This document shows positions 53,101-62,087 of a stretch of DNA of 64,000 nucleotides, one piece after another. A program made the position numbers and the translations under genes. Origin of the DNA: Hirschia sp964342355 (GTDB lineage Bacteria; Pseudomonadota; Alphaproteobacteria; Caulobacterales; Hyphomonadaceae). Position 1 is the first letter of the stretch; each line of letters begins with the position of its first letter. The stretch covers positions 31,675 to 95,674 of the forward strand of contig CAYFFG010000012.1 in assembly GCA_964342355.1 (NCBI GenBank). The letters run 5' to 3'. Below the pieces are notes generated by a model. That model was not told the DNA's origin. It saw only the letters and a program-made list of their open reading frames with translations, and did no database searches.

Positions 53101-55014
53101 GTCGGTGACATGTCAGGTGACGTCTTCGGCAACGGCATGTTGTTGTCCGACCAGACTTGCCTGCTGGCGGCGTTCAATCACATGCATATTTTTGTCGACC
53201 CGACCCCAGATCCGGCAAATAGCTTTACCGAACGCAGACGATTGTTCGATCTTGGACGATCGACGTGGGAAGATTACGACAAATCCCTGATTTCAAAAGG
53301 CGGTGGCATATTCTCCCGCCAGGCAAAGTCCATTTCGCTCACACCGCAAATGAAATCTTTGACCGGCCTGACCGATGACAGCGTGACACCAGACGAATTC
53401 ATTCGTGCGCTATTAAAATCAGAAGCTGAGCTTTTATGGTTTGGCGGAATCGGCACCTACATCAAAGCCAGCAATGAAGTGAATTCTGACGCAGGCGACA
53501 AAGCCAATGACGCCCTACGCATCAATGGCGCAGACCTTAACGTCAAAATCATCGGCGAAGGCGCAAACCTTGGCATGACGCAAGCTGGGCGTATTGAATT
53601 TGCACGCAATGGCGGACGGTTGAACACAGACGCCATAGACAATTCGGCAGGCGTGGATTCTTCAGACCATGAAGTGAACATCAAAATCCTGCTGAAAGAA
53701 GCCATCCTTTCTGGAGAACTCAAATCCAAAGCCCGGAATGATCTCTTGGCGTCAATGACAGACGCAGTGGCCAAACACGTCCTGCACAACAATTACGAGC
53801 AGACTGGCGCGCTTTCCCAACTTGAAGCCACCTCAGAAGACGACAATGACGCATATGTGCAGCTGATGTCGACATTGGAAAGCGAAGACAAGCTGAACCG
53901 TGAAGTTGAGGGCTTGCCGGACGCAGAAGACATGAAACGGCTCAAAGATAATGGGTTGGGCCTTACGCGTCCTGAATTAGCCGTCCTGATGGCGTATGCA
54001 AAGAACGATATTTTTGCATTGCTGGTAAACTCCAGCGCACCGGATGACGCTGCTTTTGAGTGGATATTGAAAGCCTATTTCCCCGATCGACTGGACGAAT
54101 ATGAAGGCCCACGCAGTCGTCACCGTCTAAAAAGAGAGATTATTGCAACGCGACTGGCGAACCGCTTGGTTGATCTAGCCGGCCCCGCCTACCCTTATGA
54201 GATGCGCGACGCCGCCTCCGTTGACGTGGCGATACTCGCACGCGCCATGGAAGCTGCGCGTCAGATTTTCGGCATAGACACACTCATCAGCCGCATAAAC
54301 GCGCTGGACAATGACGTCCCAGCTGAAGCGCAGATTAAAATGCGACTTGAGCTCTCTGGAACGCTCAAACAACTTACAGGCACTTTAATATTACCGCTGA
54401 CGCGCGGCGCGGATTTGTCCAACCTTATCCGGCGATACGAACCAGGCGTCGCCGAACTAAAGGCGAGCCTGGACACATGTCTTTCCACCTTTGTGAAACA
54501 ACGCATCACAACGCGCGCTTCATCTTTTATGAGTATCGGCGCACCACAGGACCTGGCAATGGATGTGTCTTTGTTACGCATTCTTGCAACAGCGAAGGAA
54601 ACCATTGACTGCGCGGAAGAAACCGACTGGCCTCTGAAGAGCGTTGCTCTCATCCAACACGCGATTGACGATCTTATGGGACTTGACCGCCTTCGCGCGG
54701 CGATGCGTGACATCGGACTGGACGGCCATTGGGAACGATTAGCGCTCAGACGTATGTCAGACGCTCTTCCATCGCATCAGGCAACCCTGACGAAACTCGC
54801 GGTCAAACACGCCCAAAAAGACGGCTGCAAACCAGACAAGCTGGATGTCGCAAGCGCCAGTGAAGCCGTCAGCACTTGGCTTGCGCCTTACAGTGACGCC
54901 GCCAACCGCTTTACTGCCCCCATCAACCAGTTCGATTCGGCCGAATCATGGACATTGGCAAAACTTGCGCTTGCGGGTGACGCGTTGCGAGAGTTCGTGC
55001 ACAATATATCTTGA
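50194..55014 (+). CDS. NAD-specific glutamate dehydrogenase, large (~180 kDa) class
   Basis: Deaminates glutamate to 2-oxoglutarate with NAD. The 1606-residue protein is of the L-GDH180 class: a long N-terminal regulatory part (including WLESEHFFFLGAREYRYLR and YSTNALNNVLETYPRDELFQ), then the catalytic domain with GPVARGGLRWSDRRDDFRTE near residue 792, VPVGSKGGFFPKQLP near 829, TCIGVGDMSGDVFGNGMLLS, and IGEGANLGMTQ. A C-terminal helical region follows. ATG 50194 is taken as the start; the frame extends upstream to TTG 50134. It is usual in alphaproteobacteria and probably serves amino-acid catabolism. Confidence 0.96.
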   Translation: MTFQASQSSMAFALEEIQSASKQITSQYNIQDFDKSLNDYLRQYCNTASMDEFAQFSAEDAAHTAISFWAWAQQQSKTERSFQVRPCYGAENRDMERVLFEIAGPDLPFLVDSAVSVFAECAIELAAVVHPVVDGQSLIQIHTKQLSPEQIDKAQAMLIETFKDVEISNQDHMAMRKAMRDAADSIEAMPVVEGRSAEDIAEASLFLKWLESEHFFFLGAREYRYLRNKEGEYTEHEPEIVQDTALGILRDPDRHILSHGAGPAVLTPRILNFLNEPSPLIVAKSNVRSNVHRRVYADYVGVKRLDEDGHVIGELRFAGLFTSAAYTRMARDVPLIRRKVAKVVEILDVGVSGYSTNALNNVLETYPRDELFQIDENDLARIAYNILALQQRPRTRLFIRRDRFDRYVSALLFTPRENYSPELRRKAHDRIAAAFEGRTSAYYPSFNDGPLARVHYIIGLNSGHPDPDIDALDLELRQMAESWEDALQRASNIAELEFVGRPMPQFNLAYKEAFTADEAVEDLRALLSIPSDEDLRVRATGHSEDGEEPFVECKIYHRQKALALSDMVPVLENMGMRVLEETGFPVRLNEGEVIWIHSVKLQQPALADQLSVKFEDAFKAVWTNHTENDGFNQLVVLMDLSWREAALLRTLCRYRLQSGLDPSEAVQINALTKHPDITAALLALFKHRLDPAGAHECKEEFEEREARQKVAVDAIVKALDTVPSLDDDRVLRRLMRLICSIQRTNFYQVDKNGAPPPYISIKIASQMLENLPAPKPFREIFVWSPQVEGVHLRFGPVARGGLRWSDRRDDFRTEVLGLVKAQQVKNAVIVPVGSKGGFFPKQLPETGTREDFLNAGIAAYKTFISSILQLTDNIIDGAPKRPENTFSWDGDDPYLVVAADKGTATFSDIANGLSQDHAFWLDDAFASGGSAGYDHKKMGITARGAWEAVKRHFREIGKNIQTEPFTCIGVGDMSGDVFGNGMLLSDQTCLLAAFNHMHIFVDPTPDPANSFTERRRLFDLGRSTWEDYDKSLISKGGGIFSRQAKSISLTPQMKSLTGLTDDSVTPDEFIRALLKSEAELLWFGGIGTYIKASNEVNSDAGDKANDALRINGADLNVKIIGEGANLGMTQAGRIEFARNGGRLNTDAIDNSAGVDSSDHEVNIKILLKEAILSGELKSKARNDLLASMTDAVAKHVLHNNYEQTGALSQLEATSEDDNDAYVQLMSTLESEDKLNREVEGLPDAEDMKRLKDNGLGLTRPELAVLMAYAKNDIFALLVNSSAPDDAAFEWILKAYFPDRLDEYEGPRSRHRLKREIIATRLANRLVDLAGPAYPYEMRDAASVDVAILARAMEAARQIFGIDTLISRINALDNDVPAEAQIKMRLELSGTLKQLTGTLILPLTRGADLSNLIRRYEPGVAELKASLDTCLSTFVKQRITTRASSFMSIGAPQDLAMDVSLLRILATAKETIDCAEETDWPLKSVALIQHAIDDLMGLDRLRAAMRDIGLDGHWERLALRRMSDALPSHQATLTKLAVKHAQKDGCKPDKLDVASASEAVSTWLAPYSDAANRFTAPINQFDSAESWTLAKLALAGDALREFVHNIS

Positions 55015-55080
55015 GCCTTGATCATCCGGTAACCAGATGATTTTAAAGCTCTTCATTATCTGACCAGGACTTGGGGCGAC

Positions 55081-55605
55081 GTGAAAAGCGTATCTTTGAA
55101 CTTTCGGGACGCTGGTCCTAATGACGCGGCTGACGTCTCAGCGATCGGACGTGAGACCTTCGTTGAGACTTTCGGCATGCTTTACAAGTTGGAAGACTTG
55201 AAGAGTTTTCTGGACACAAATTTCAACCCCGATATTCAGCTTGAAGAAATTGGAGATCCCAATACGGACATTCGACTTGCGTTCTCAGGGAAGAAAGCAA
55301 TCGCATATGCCAAATTGGGAGCGGTCAAGCTGCCGATTGAGCATGACCCAACATCATCTCTGGAACTGCACCGTCTTTATGTTCGTGGCGCACGTCAGGG
55401 CGTCGGTGTGGGGCGTATCCTGCTCACCTGGGCGATTGAGCAAGCCCGTCAGCGAGGCGCAAAACATCTGTTTCTAGGCGTCTGGGAAAACAACCAGCGC
55501 GCCATATCAGTATATGAAGGCCGTGGTTTCAAAATTGTTGGTCGCTACAAATTTCCAGTCGGCAACACTATGGATGATGAAGTGATCATGCGGCTCGACC
55601 TTTAA
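55081..55605 (+). CDS. GNAT family N-acetyltransferase
   Basis: A 174-residue acetyltransferase starting at GTG 55081. LNFRDAGPNDAADVSAIGRE is the N-terminal strand and helix. ELHRLYVRGARQGVGVGRIL contains the acetyl-CoA loop (QGVGVGRIL), and FLGVWENNQRAISVYEGRGF is the typical C-terminal motif. It belongs to the branch with RimI- and diamine-type members, but the substrate is unknown. It may be transcribed with the channel gene 33 bases downstream. Confidence 0.9.
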   Translation: MKSVSLNFRDAGPNDAADVSAIGRETFVETFGMLYKLEDLKSFLDTNFNPDIQLEEIGDPNTDIRLAFSGKKAIAYAKLGAVKLPIEHDPTSSLELHRLYVRGARQGVGVGRILLTWAIEQARQRGAKHLFLGVWENNQRAISVYEGRGFKIVGRYKFPVGNTMDDEVIMRLDL

Positions 55606-55638
55606 AACGTCCAGAAAGCCCTTGGAGAAAGCATAAAC

Positions 55639-56439
55639 GTGTCTTTGCGCGCCACCCTTTACAGAGCTTTTGAGCCTTCGGCGCGCGATAAAGGCATTTC
55701 CGCGATCAATGTCATGATCGTATTTCTGGTGCTGGCTAGCTTTTTGGCTTTTTCTCTGGAAACAGAACCCACTATAGACGTCGACGTGCGCAATCAGTTC
55801 GCCCAGTTCAACGCCGCTATAGTTGTCATTTTTGCTATCGAATACCTCATTCGACTTTGGCTCGCGGGTGAAAATCCAAAATACAAAGGTTTGACGGGGC
55901 GAATACGCTTCATCTTTACCCCCTTTGCGCTAGCCGACCTGATCGCCTTTCTCCCTGAACTTGTTGTGATGATCGTTCCTGTCGGCGATCCTCACGCAGC
56001 CTCCGCACTTAAGGCGCTTAGACTTTTCAGATTGCTGAAACTTGCTCGCTTTGTGCCTGCCTTTGGCATGTTAGGCGCCGCGTTCAAACGCTCTGGCGGA
56101 CAATTAGCTGTGGCTTTGGCGTTGGCTTTGGCGTTGATCTATGTGTCAGCTATAGCGCTATATTTCATCGAAGGCGGTATCCAACCTGAAGCGTTCGGAT
56201 CAATTCCACGCGCAACTTGGTGGGCTGTCGCAACACTTACTACAGTTGGCTATGGTGACGCGTACCCTGTTACGGCATTTGGCAAAATGGTCGCCGCCGT
56301 CATTGCCCTTGCTGGAATTGGCGTTGTCGCACTGCCTGCCGGTATTTTCGCCAGCGCGGTTTCAGACGAAATGGACGCAAGACGTGAAAAAGCGCGCCAA
56401 CGAAAAAGCAAAACTCAAAATCCGCCCAATCGCGAATAA
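55639..56439 (+). CDS. voltage-gated potassium channel
   Basis: A 266-residue six-transmembrane channel subunit. The selectivity filter TTVGYGDAYP (about residues 199-208) lies between S5 (LAVALALALALIYVSAIALY) and S6 (MVAAVIALAGIGVVALPAGI). S4 has regularly spaced arginines and lysines in LKALRLFRLLKLARF, so voltage sensing is likely. A short basic tail ends the protein. Start GTG 55639. It would form a tetramer in the inner membrane. Confidence 0.93.
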   Translation: MSLRATLYRAFEPSARDKGISAINVMIVFLVLASFLAFSLETEPTIDVDVRNQFAQFNAAIVVIFAIEYLIRLWLAGENPKYKGLTGRIRFIFTPFALADLIAFLPELVVMIVPVGDPHAASALKALRLFRLLKLARFVPAFGMLGAAFKRSGGQLAVALALALALIYVSAIALYFIEGGIQPEAFGSIPRATWWAVATLTTVGYGDAYPVTAFGKMVAAVIALAGIGVVALPAGIFASAVSDEMDARREKARQRKSKTQNPPNRE

Positions 56440-56501
56440 CGTACGACCTTTGACCGAATTTCCCAATTGTCGAGGCGGACAGCTGGTGCTAAGTCGCTTC
56501 G

Positions 56502-58322
56502 ATGGCAAACACACCTACTCCCCGTGATAAAATTCGCAACTTCTCCATCGTCGCGCACATCGACCATGGCAAGTCTACGCTCGCCGACCGTCTCATCCAG
56601 GTGACTGGCGGTCTAACAGACCGTGAAATGAAGGAACAGGTGCTCGACAATATGGACATCGAGCGCGAGCGCGGGATCACGATCAAAGCCCAGACCGTAC
56701 GCCTGGACTACACAGCTCAAGACGGTGAAAACTACATCCTGAACCTGATGGACACTCCCGGACACGTCGACTTCACCTATGAAGTTTCCCGCTGTCTTCA
56801 GGCGTGTGAAGGGTCACTTTTGGTGGTCGACGCCGCACAAGGTGTTGAAGCGCAAACCCTTGCTAACGTCTATCAGGCCATTGACGCGGATCACGAGATT
56901 GTGCCGGTCCTTAACAAAGTCGACCTGCCAGCTGCAGAACCTGACCGTATAAAAGAACAGATCGAAGACGTGATCGGCATTGAAGCGCATGACGCGGTGT
57001 TGATCTCCGCCAAGACGGGTCTTGGTGTTGAGGACGTTCTGGAAGCGATTGTGAAACGCCTTCCCCCTCCTCACGAGGGCGATCCAAACAAACCACTCAA
57101 AGCCTCGCTTGTTGACGCATATTACGACCCATATATGGGCGTCGTTGTGATCGTGCGCATTGTCGATGGCGTGATGAAGAAGCGCCAGAAGGTCAAAATG
57201 ATGAAGACGGGCGCAACGTATGAACTTGACCGGGTGGGCCATTTCCGCCCGGGAAAACTGTCTGACGCAGAAGCACTTTACCCTGGCGAGGTCGGCTATT
57301 TGATCGCGTCGATCAAGGAAGTTGCTGACTGTGCGGTCGGTGACACCATCACCGAAGACAAAAAACCGTGCGAAACAGCGCTTCCTGGCTTTAAAGAAGT
57401 TCAGCCTGTTGTGTTTTGTGGTTTGTTCCCTGTTGACGCAGCAGATTTTGAAGACCTGCGCGCCGCCATGGGTAAGCTTCGCCTCAATGATGCTAGCTTT
57501 TCTTGGGAGATGGAAACCTCCGCCGCGCTCGGGTTTGGTTTCCGCTGCGGCTTCCTTGGGCTATTGCACCTTGAGATTATTCAAGAACGTCTTTCCCGCG
57601 AATTTGACCTCGATCTTATCGCGACCGCTCCTAGCGTTGTCTATGAAATGCAGATGACGGACGGTTCCGAGATAGAATTGCACAACCCGGCTGACATGCC
57701 CGATATCGTGAAAGTGTCTGAAATCCGCGAACCATGGATTGAAGCAACCATCATGACACCAGACGAATATCTGGGCGGCATCCTGAAACTTTGTCAGGAG
57801 CGACGCGGTCTGCAAAAAGAACTGTCTTATGTTGGTTCACGCGCCATGGCGAAATACGAATTACCGCTCAACGAAGTCGTCTTTGACTTTTACGACCGCT
57901 TGAAATCAATCTCCAAAGGCTATGCGTCTTTCGACTATCAACTCATCGGCCACCGTGCCGAAGATCTTGTGAAAATGTCGATACTGGTCAATGAAGAGCC
58001 GGTCGATGCGCTGGCGATGTTGGTGCACCGCGCACGCGCTGAAGGTCGTGGTCGCGCCATGTGCGAAAAGCTCAAAGACTTGATCCCGCGCCACCAATTC
58101 AAAATCCCAATCCAGGCGGCAATTGGCGGTAAGGTCATCGCACGCGAAACAATCTCTGCCATGCGCAAGGATGTGACGGCCAAATGTTACGGCGGTGACG
58201 CCTCCCGTAAGCGTAAATTGCTGGACAAACAAAAAGCCGGTAAGAAACGGATGCGTCAGTTCGGTAAGGTGGAAATCCCGCAGGAAGCCTTTGTGGCGGC
58301 TCTTAAAATGGATGGCGATTAA
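56502..58322 (+). CDS. lepA: elongation factor 4 (LepA)
   Basis: Ribosome-dependent GTPase that can back-translocate stalled ribosomes. The 606-residue product has the G-domain motifs AHIDHGKSTLADRL, RGITIKAQTVRL, DTPGHVDF and NKVDLPAAEP. Elongation-factor domains follow, then the LepA-specific C-terminal domain (AKCYGGDASRKRKLLDKQKA, KKRMRQFGKVEIPQEAFVAA). ATG 56502 begins the family N terminus. Confidence 0.98.
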   Translation: MANTPTPRDKIRNFSIVAHIDHGKSTLADRLIQVTGGLTDREMKEQVLDNMDIERERGITIKAQTVRLDYTAQDGENYILNLMDTPGHVDFTYEVSRCLQACEGSLLVVDAAQGVEAQTLANVYQAIDADHEIVPVLNKVDLPAAEPDRIKEQIEDVIGIEAHDAVLISAKTGLGVEDVLEAIVKRLPPPHEGDPNKPLKASLVDAYYDPYMGVVVIVRIVDGVMKKRQKVKMMKTGATYELDRVGHFRPGKLSDAEALYPGEVGYLIASIKEVADCAVGDTITEDKKPCETALPGFKEVQPVVFCGLFPVDAADFEDLRAAMGKLRLNDASFSWEMETSAALGFGFRCGFLGLLHLEIIQERLSREFDLDLIATAPSVVYEMQMTDGSEIELHNPADMPDIVKVSEIREPWIEATIMTPDEYLGGILKLCQERRGLQKELSYVGSRAMAKYELPLNEVVFDFYDRLKSISKGYASFDYQLIGHRAEDLVKMSILVNEEPVDALAMLVHRARAEGRGRAMCEKLKDLIPRHQFKIPIQAAIGGKVIARETISAMRKDVTAKCYGGDASRKRKLLDKQKAGKKRMRQFGKVEIPQEAFVAALKMDGD

Positions 58323-58421
58323 AGCCAGCCTGAAAACGCTCCGCATACCCCAAGGTGACAATTGACCGCTCCGCTGAAGAGGGCAGACTGTGTTTGCAAT
58401 CTCACACAGGAAGTTTTCGCC

Positions 58422-58862
58422 ATGCCATCAGTGATTACGCCTCAAGAGGCCAACGCCTTTCTTGGATCCATATTCAATCCGGACGGCGGCACTAAGAGCA
58501 TCCCTCCGCACACAATGCGTGTTGTCGAGTTGGGCGAAGGCACATCCAAGATCCAGCTCGATCCTGGTCCAACTCACTTACGGCCGGGCGGCTTTGTCTC
58601 TGGTCCGACGCAAATGGGCATGGCGGATCTGGCCATTTGGATGGCAATCTTCTCAAAAGTTGGCATCACACCGATGGCAATGACCGTAACGCTTAATTTT
58701 ACCTTCCTTCGCCCTTGCAAAGGCGATTTAATCATTGCTACTGGCGAATTGACGCGTTTGGGACGCACAATGGCTATGGGTGAAGTTGATATCCGCGCAG
58801 AAGGCGCGGAGGGGGCAAGCTGTCGCGCCTCAGGGACGTTCGCACTGCCGCAGCCCACCTGA
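58422..58862 (+). CDS. PaaI-like hot-dog thioesterase
   Basis: A 146-residue thioesterase-fold protein. RPGGFVSGPTQMGMADLAIW carries the family helix with its Asp, and VTLNFTFLRPCKGDLIIATG with GRTMAMGEVDIRAEG are the beta-sheet strands of the PaaI/HotDog fold. AGGAAG lies before ATG 58422, which is preferred over the further upstream start in the same frame. The acyl-CoA substrate is unknown. Confidence 0.85.
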   Translation: MPSVITPQEANAFLGSIFNPDGGTKSIPPHTMRVVELGEGTSKIQLDPGPTHLRPGGFVSGPTQMGMADLAIWMAIFSKVGITPMAMTVTLNFTFLRPCKGDLIIATGELTRLGRTMAMGEVDIRAEGAEGASCRASGTFALPQPT

Positions 58863-58911
58863 CGTCATCTGTAAGCGCTGCGCAGTCTTTGCGCCAACCG
58901 GGAACTCATTT

Positions 58912-59538
58912 ATGCCAAAATCAGCCGCAGCCTTCTGGGACAAAATTGCCGTTAAATACGCAAAACGGCCGATTGATGACGAAACCTCCTACCAACGCAA
59001 ACTGGAGATGACCCAAGAACGTTTTCGTCCTGACATGCAAATTTTTGAGTACGGTTGCGGAACTGGTTCCACCGCCCTAACCCACGCACCTCACGTCCAG
59101 CACATTCTCGCGACAGACATTGCACCCTCAATGATCGAAATCGCCCGCGAAAAGGCAATTGAGCAAGGCGTTACAAACGTCACTTTCGAAGTCGGCACCC
59201 TAGAAGATACTGCACAAAAAGGCGGCCAATTCGACATGGTGCTCGGTCTGAACATCCTGCATCTGCTCGAAGATCCCAAAAGCGCCATCAAATCCAGCTT
59301 TGATCTCCTCAAACCAGGCGGGTATTTCATGTCGAGTTCTGGCTGCTTGAAAGAATTTCCGCTGTTGATGCGCATCGCCATCCCAATCGCGCAGACGTTG
59401 GGAGCTGCGCCTTTTATCAAATTTTTCTCGCGTGCGGAGCTAGAAAAAGATATGGTAGAAGCTGGCTTTGAGTTGGAAGACACCTTCCAGCCAGCCAAAG
59501 ACAAAGCGGTGTTTATTGTTGCGCGCAAGCCAGTCTGA
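58912..59538 (+). CDS. class I SAM-dependent methyltransferase
   Basis: A 208-residue methyltransferase. MQIFEYGCGTGSTALTHAP is SAM motif I, ILATDIAPSMIEIAREKA is motif II with the acidic residue that binds the ribose, and FDMVLGLNILHLLEDP with LLKPGGYFMSSSG complete the fold. The substrate is not evident; a small-molecule or lipid type is more likely than a nucleic-acid type. ATG 58912 is preferred; the frame is open upstream inside the thioesterase gene. Confidence 0.9.
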   Translation: MPKSAAAFWDKIAVKYAKRPIDDETSYQRKLEMTQERFRPDMQIFEYGCGTGSTALTHAPHVQHILATDIAPSMIEIAREKAIEQGVTNVTFEVGTLEDTAQKGGQFDMVLGLNILHLLEDPKSAIKSSFDLLKPGGYFMSSSGCLKEFPLLMRIAIPIAQTLGAAPFIKFFSRAELEKDMVEAGFELEDTFQPAKDKAVFIVARKPV

Positions 59539-59611
59539 GCTACACAAATAAATAACTGGCGATCACCGCAAATACTGATAAAAGCGCGTCCAAAATAGCT
59601 TTACGTCAAAG

Positions 59612-61015
59612 GTGCCCCCATTGTCCGAAGAACATCGTTTCACACTCGGTTGGGAAGAGTGGCTTGCATTACCAGACCTCGGATTGCCTGCCATCAAGGC
59701 CAAGATAGATACTGGTGCGCGGACATCAGCGCTGCATGCGACCGCTCTGGAGCCATTTGGGTCAACCAGCAATCCGCAGATCCGCTTCACGATCCATCCA
59801 AATCCAAACGACCCGGAATTGGAGGTTGTTTGCGCCGCCCCTATCGTGGACCGCCGGGAAGTGACGTCTTCGAACGGCGAAACAGAACTTCGTTTTGTTA
59901 TTTCAACGCCCGTGCAATTTGGTGACAGGTCATGGCCCATCGAAATGACGCTCACCAACAGGGAAACCATGGCGTATCGCATGCTGTTTGGCCGAACAGC
60001 AATTGCCGAAAACATGGTTGTGTCCCCTTCCGACAGCTTCATTCAGCCTGAACTGGGCTATGACCTTTACAAAAACATTCCGCGTAAAAAACCGATCAAG
60101 CGCCCGCTGCGCATCGCACTTCTCACGCGAGAGCCGGATAATTATTCATCGCGCAGATTAAAAGAAGCTGCCGAAGTGCGCGGCCACCATATGGAAATGG
60201 TCGATACCAAGCGGTGTTATATGAACATCAACGCCGTCCAACCTGAAGTGCATTACGATGGCGCGCCCCTGCCCCAATATGACGCCGTCGTACCACGCAT
60301 TGGCGCCTCTATGACGTTTTACGGCATGGCGGTCCTGCGCCAGTTTGAAATGATGGGCGCTTATTGCCTTAACTCGGCGCAAGCCATTGGCGCTTCCCGT
60401 GATAAACTCTACGCGCACCAGCTTCTGGCCCGTCACCGTCTAGGCATGCCGGCGACAGCTTTCGCCTCCAGTCCGAAAGACACAAAAGATCTGATCGCAC
60501 TTGTCGGAACCAACCCACTGGTTGTGAAACTGCTTGAATCCACCCAAGGCAAAGGTGTGGTCTTGGCAGAAACAAAGAAAGCGGCTGAAAGCCTTGTCGA
60601 CGCCTTCAGAGGCCTGGACGCAGACTTTCTCGTACAGGAATTCGTCAAGGAAGCTGGCGGCGCTGATGTGCGCTGTTTCGTCGTTGGATCCAAAATTGTT
60701 GGCGCCATCAAACGCCAAGCGCCTGAAGGTGAGTTCCGCTCCAACCTTCACCGCGGCGGCTCAGCCCAGCAAGTCCGCTTATCTGTTGAAGAACGCAAGG
60801 CCGCCATCAAGGCGACCCGGGTCATGGGACTGGCGGTCGCCGGTGTTGACATTCTTCAATCGACAACTGGACCAAAAATCCTTGAGGTTAATTCCTCTCC
60901 AGGCCTTGAGGGCATTGAGAACACGACAGGCAAAGATGTCGCCGGGCGCATTATCGAACATATCGAAAAGCACGCCCCCGTTCTCAATACGGCCATCCGC
61001 GCAAAAACAGCTTAG
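59612..61015 (+). CDS. RimB-RimK-type fusion: RimB-like domain plus ATP-grasp glutamate ligase
   Basis: A 467-residue two-domain protein. Residues about 8-150 form a RimB-like retropepsin-type domain (LGWEEWLALPDLGLPAIKAK, IDTGARTSALHA, and FGRTAIAENMVV). The rest is a RimK-type ATP-grasp ligase (RIALLTREPDNYSSRRLKEA, LVVKLLESTQGKGVVLAET, FLVQEFVKEAGGADVRCFVV, AGVDILQSTTGPKILEVNSS). RimK adds glutamate to the C terminus of ribosomal protein S6; RimB is the protein partner that modulates RimK. Their fusion argues for a joint role. Start GTG 59612, or TTG 59621 with the better-placed AAAGG. Confidence 0.87.
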   Translation: MPPLSEEHRFTLGWEEWLALPDLGLPAIKAKIDTGARTSALHATALEPFGSTSNPQIRFTIHPNPNDPELEVVCAAPIVDRREVTSSNGETELRFVISTPVQFGDRSWPIEMTLTNRETMAYRMLFGRTAIAENMVVSPSDSFIQPELGYDLYKNIPRKKPIKRPLRIALLTREPDNYSSRRLKEAAEVRGHHMEMVDTKRCYMNINAVQPEVHYDGAPLPQYDAVVPRIGASMTFYGMAVLRQFEMMGAYCLNSAQAIGASRDKLYAHQLLARHRLGMPATAFASSPKDTKDLIALVGTNPLVVKLLESTQGKGVVLAETKKAAESLVDAFRGLDADFLVQEFVKEAGGADVRCFVVGSKIVGAIKRQAPEGEFRSNLHRGGSAQQVRLSVEERKAAIKATRVMGLAVAGVDILQSTTGPKILEVNSSPGLEGIENTTGKDVAGRIIEHIEKHAPVLNTAIRAKTA

Positions 61016-61848
61016 TTAGGCAACGCAGACCTAATACTATCCCACACGATTTTGGCGACTGCTGGATTTTTCCAATATTCCAAATGAGACAGAGTGTTCC
61101 ACCTGGTCAGCAAGCTGCCTGCATTGACTTCAATATCCTTGAGTTGTCCGGTCTCCGCCAACCAACGGTACCCCTGCCCGGATTGCGATAATGGAAAACC
61201 CAACAAATCGTCACGATCATAAATATTGATCCACCACGGAAATGACCACGAAGAACCGACGGGAATTGGCGGTGAAACCGCGCTGTAATGCTGACCAAGA
61301 TGAAACAGTGGAATATTGCAGCCCAGCGTGACAAACGCTGACAGTGTTTCAAGCCGTGTGAACGATGTTGGCTTTGCGCTGGCGGAACGCATATAGTCGG
61401 CCATAACCTGCCCGCCCAGCGAATGCGCGACAACAATTAAAGCAGCCCCTTCTGCGCACTGTTGCTCAAGCTTGCTTAGCGCGCCATGCACGCTCGCCTG
61501 CACAGCATCAAAGGCTGTCCCTTCCGTTCGTCCTGCTGATCCGTAAGACGCCGCATCTCCAAAGTTTTCAATAACCAGACGGCGGGCATGGGAACGTTCA
61601 ACACTTTGTCCCAACCTTTTATAATATTGCGCCTGTGAGGCATTGAAAACGCTGGCATAATCAATTTCTAGCCATGTGACCAGCGCTTCCAGATCTACGC
61701 CAATTTCTTGGTCACATTGTTTTCTAACCGCGTTAAAAAGCTCCTTTGAAAACACCGGTCGCCCAGCGCGCTGCTCCTGACGATGAAACTGGCGTCCAAT
61801 CCCATGCAGAACAGCAATAGCAACATTTGATTTTTGCTTGTCGCCCAA
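61012..61848 (-). CDS. alpha/beta-hydrolase fold protein (putative lipase/esterase)
   Basis: A 278-residue serine hydrolase candidate. AVLHGIGRQF is an oxyanion-hole-like HG motif, LIVVAHSLGGQVMADYM is the nucleophile elbow, an Asp lies in IYDRDDLLGFPL, and the His in TLSHLEYW is a plausible third triad member. TTG 61848 follows GAGGAG at seven bases, which sets the start; the longer frame upstream lacks family features. No signal peptide is seen. It overlaps the stop of the RimB-RimK gene by four bases. Confidence 0.75.
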   Translation of the reverse strand: MGDKQKSNVAIAVLHGIGRQFHRQEQRAGRPVFSKELFNAVRKQCDQEIGVDLEALVTWLEIDYASVFNASQAQYYKRLGQSVERSHARRLVIENFGDAASYGSAGRTEGTAFDAVQASVHGALSKLEQQCAEGAALIVVAHSLGGQVMADYMRSASAKPTSFTRLETLSAFVTLGCNIPLFHLGQHYSAVSPPIPVGSSWSFPWWINIYDRDDLLGFPLSQSGQGYRWLAETGQLKDIEVNAGSLLTRWNTLSHLEYWKNPAVAKIVWDSIRSALPN

Positions 61849-61949
61849 ACTTTTTCTCCTCTGGCCTTTGAGCAGACAGAATGGGGCTTTGGATAAACAG
61901 TGGGATAAGTCGCTTAGATACGCGCAATTCCACACACTATGTTAACGAA

Positions 61950-61969
61950 TTGGCAAGATATCTTACCAA
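61950..61969. promoter_or_regulatory. 20-bp palindrome, candidate operator
   Basis: TTGG-C-AAGATATCTT-A-CCAA is symmetric apart from one mismatched pair, and lies about 100 bases from each of the two divergent genes on its sides. The size and symmetry fit a dimeric transcription factor site. No regulator gene is adjacent. Confidence 0.5.
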
Positions 61970-62087
61970 GACGATGTCTGTGGAAAATGATAGTATGGGT
62001 GTATGATGGCGCCAGCGCCAATTGCGTCCACCGGTCAATCAGGCATAAAAGAACAAATCCTCGAACCAGGATAGGTTTCCGCAACAC

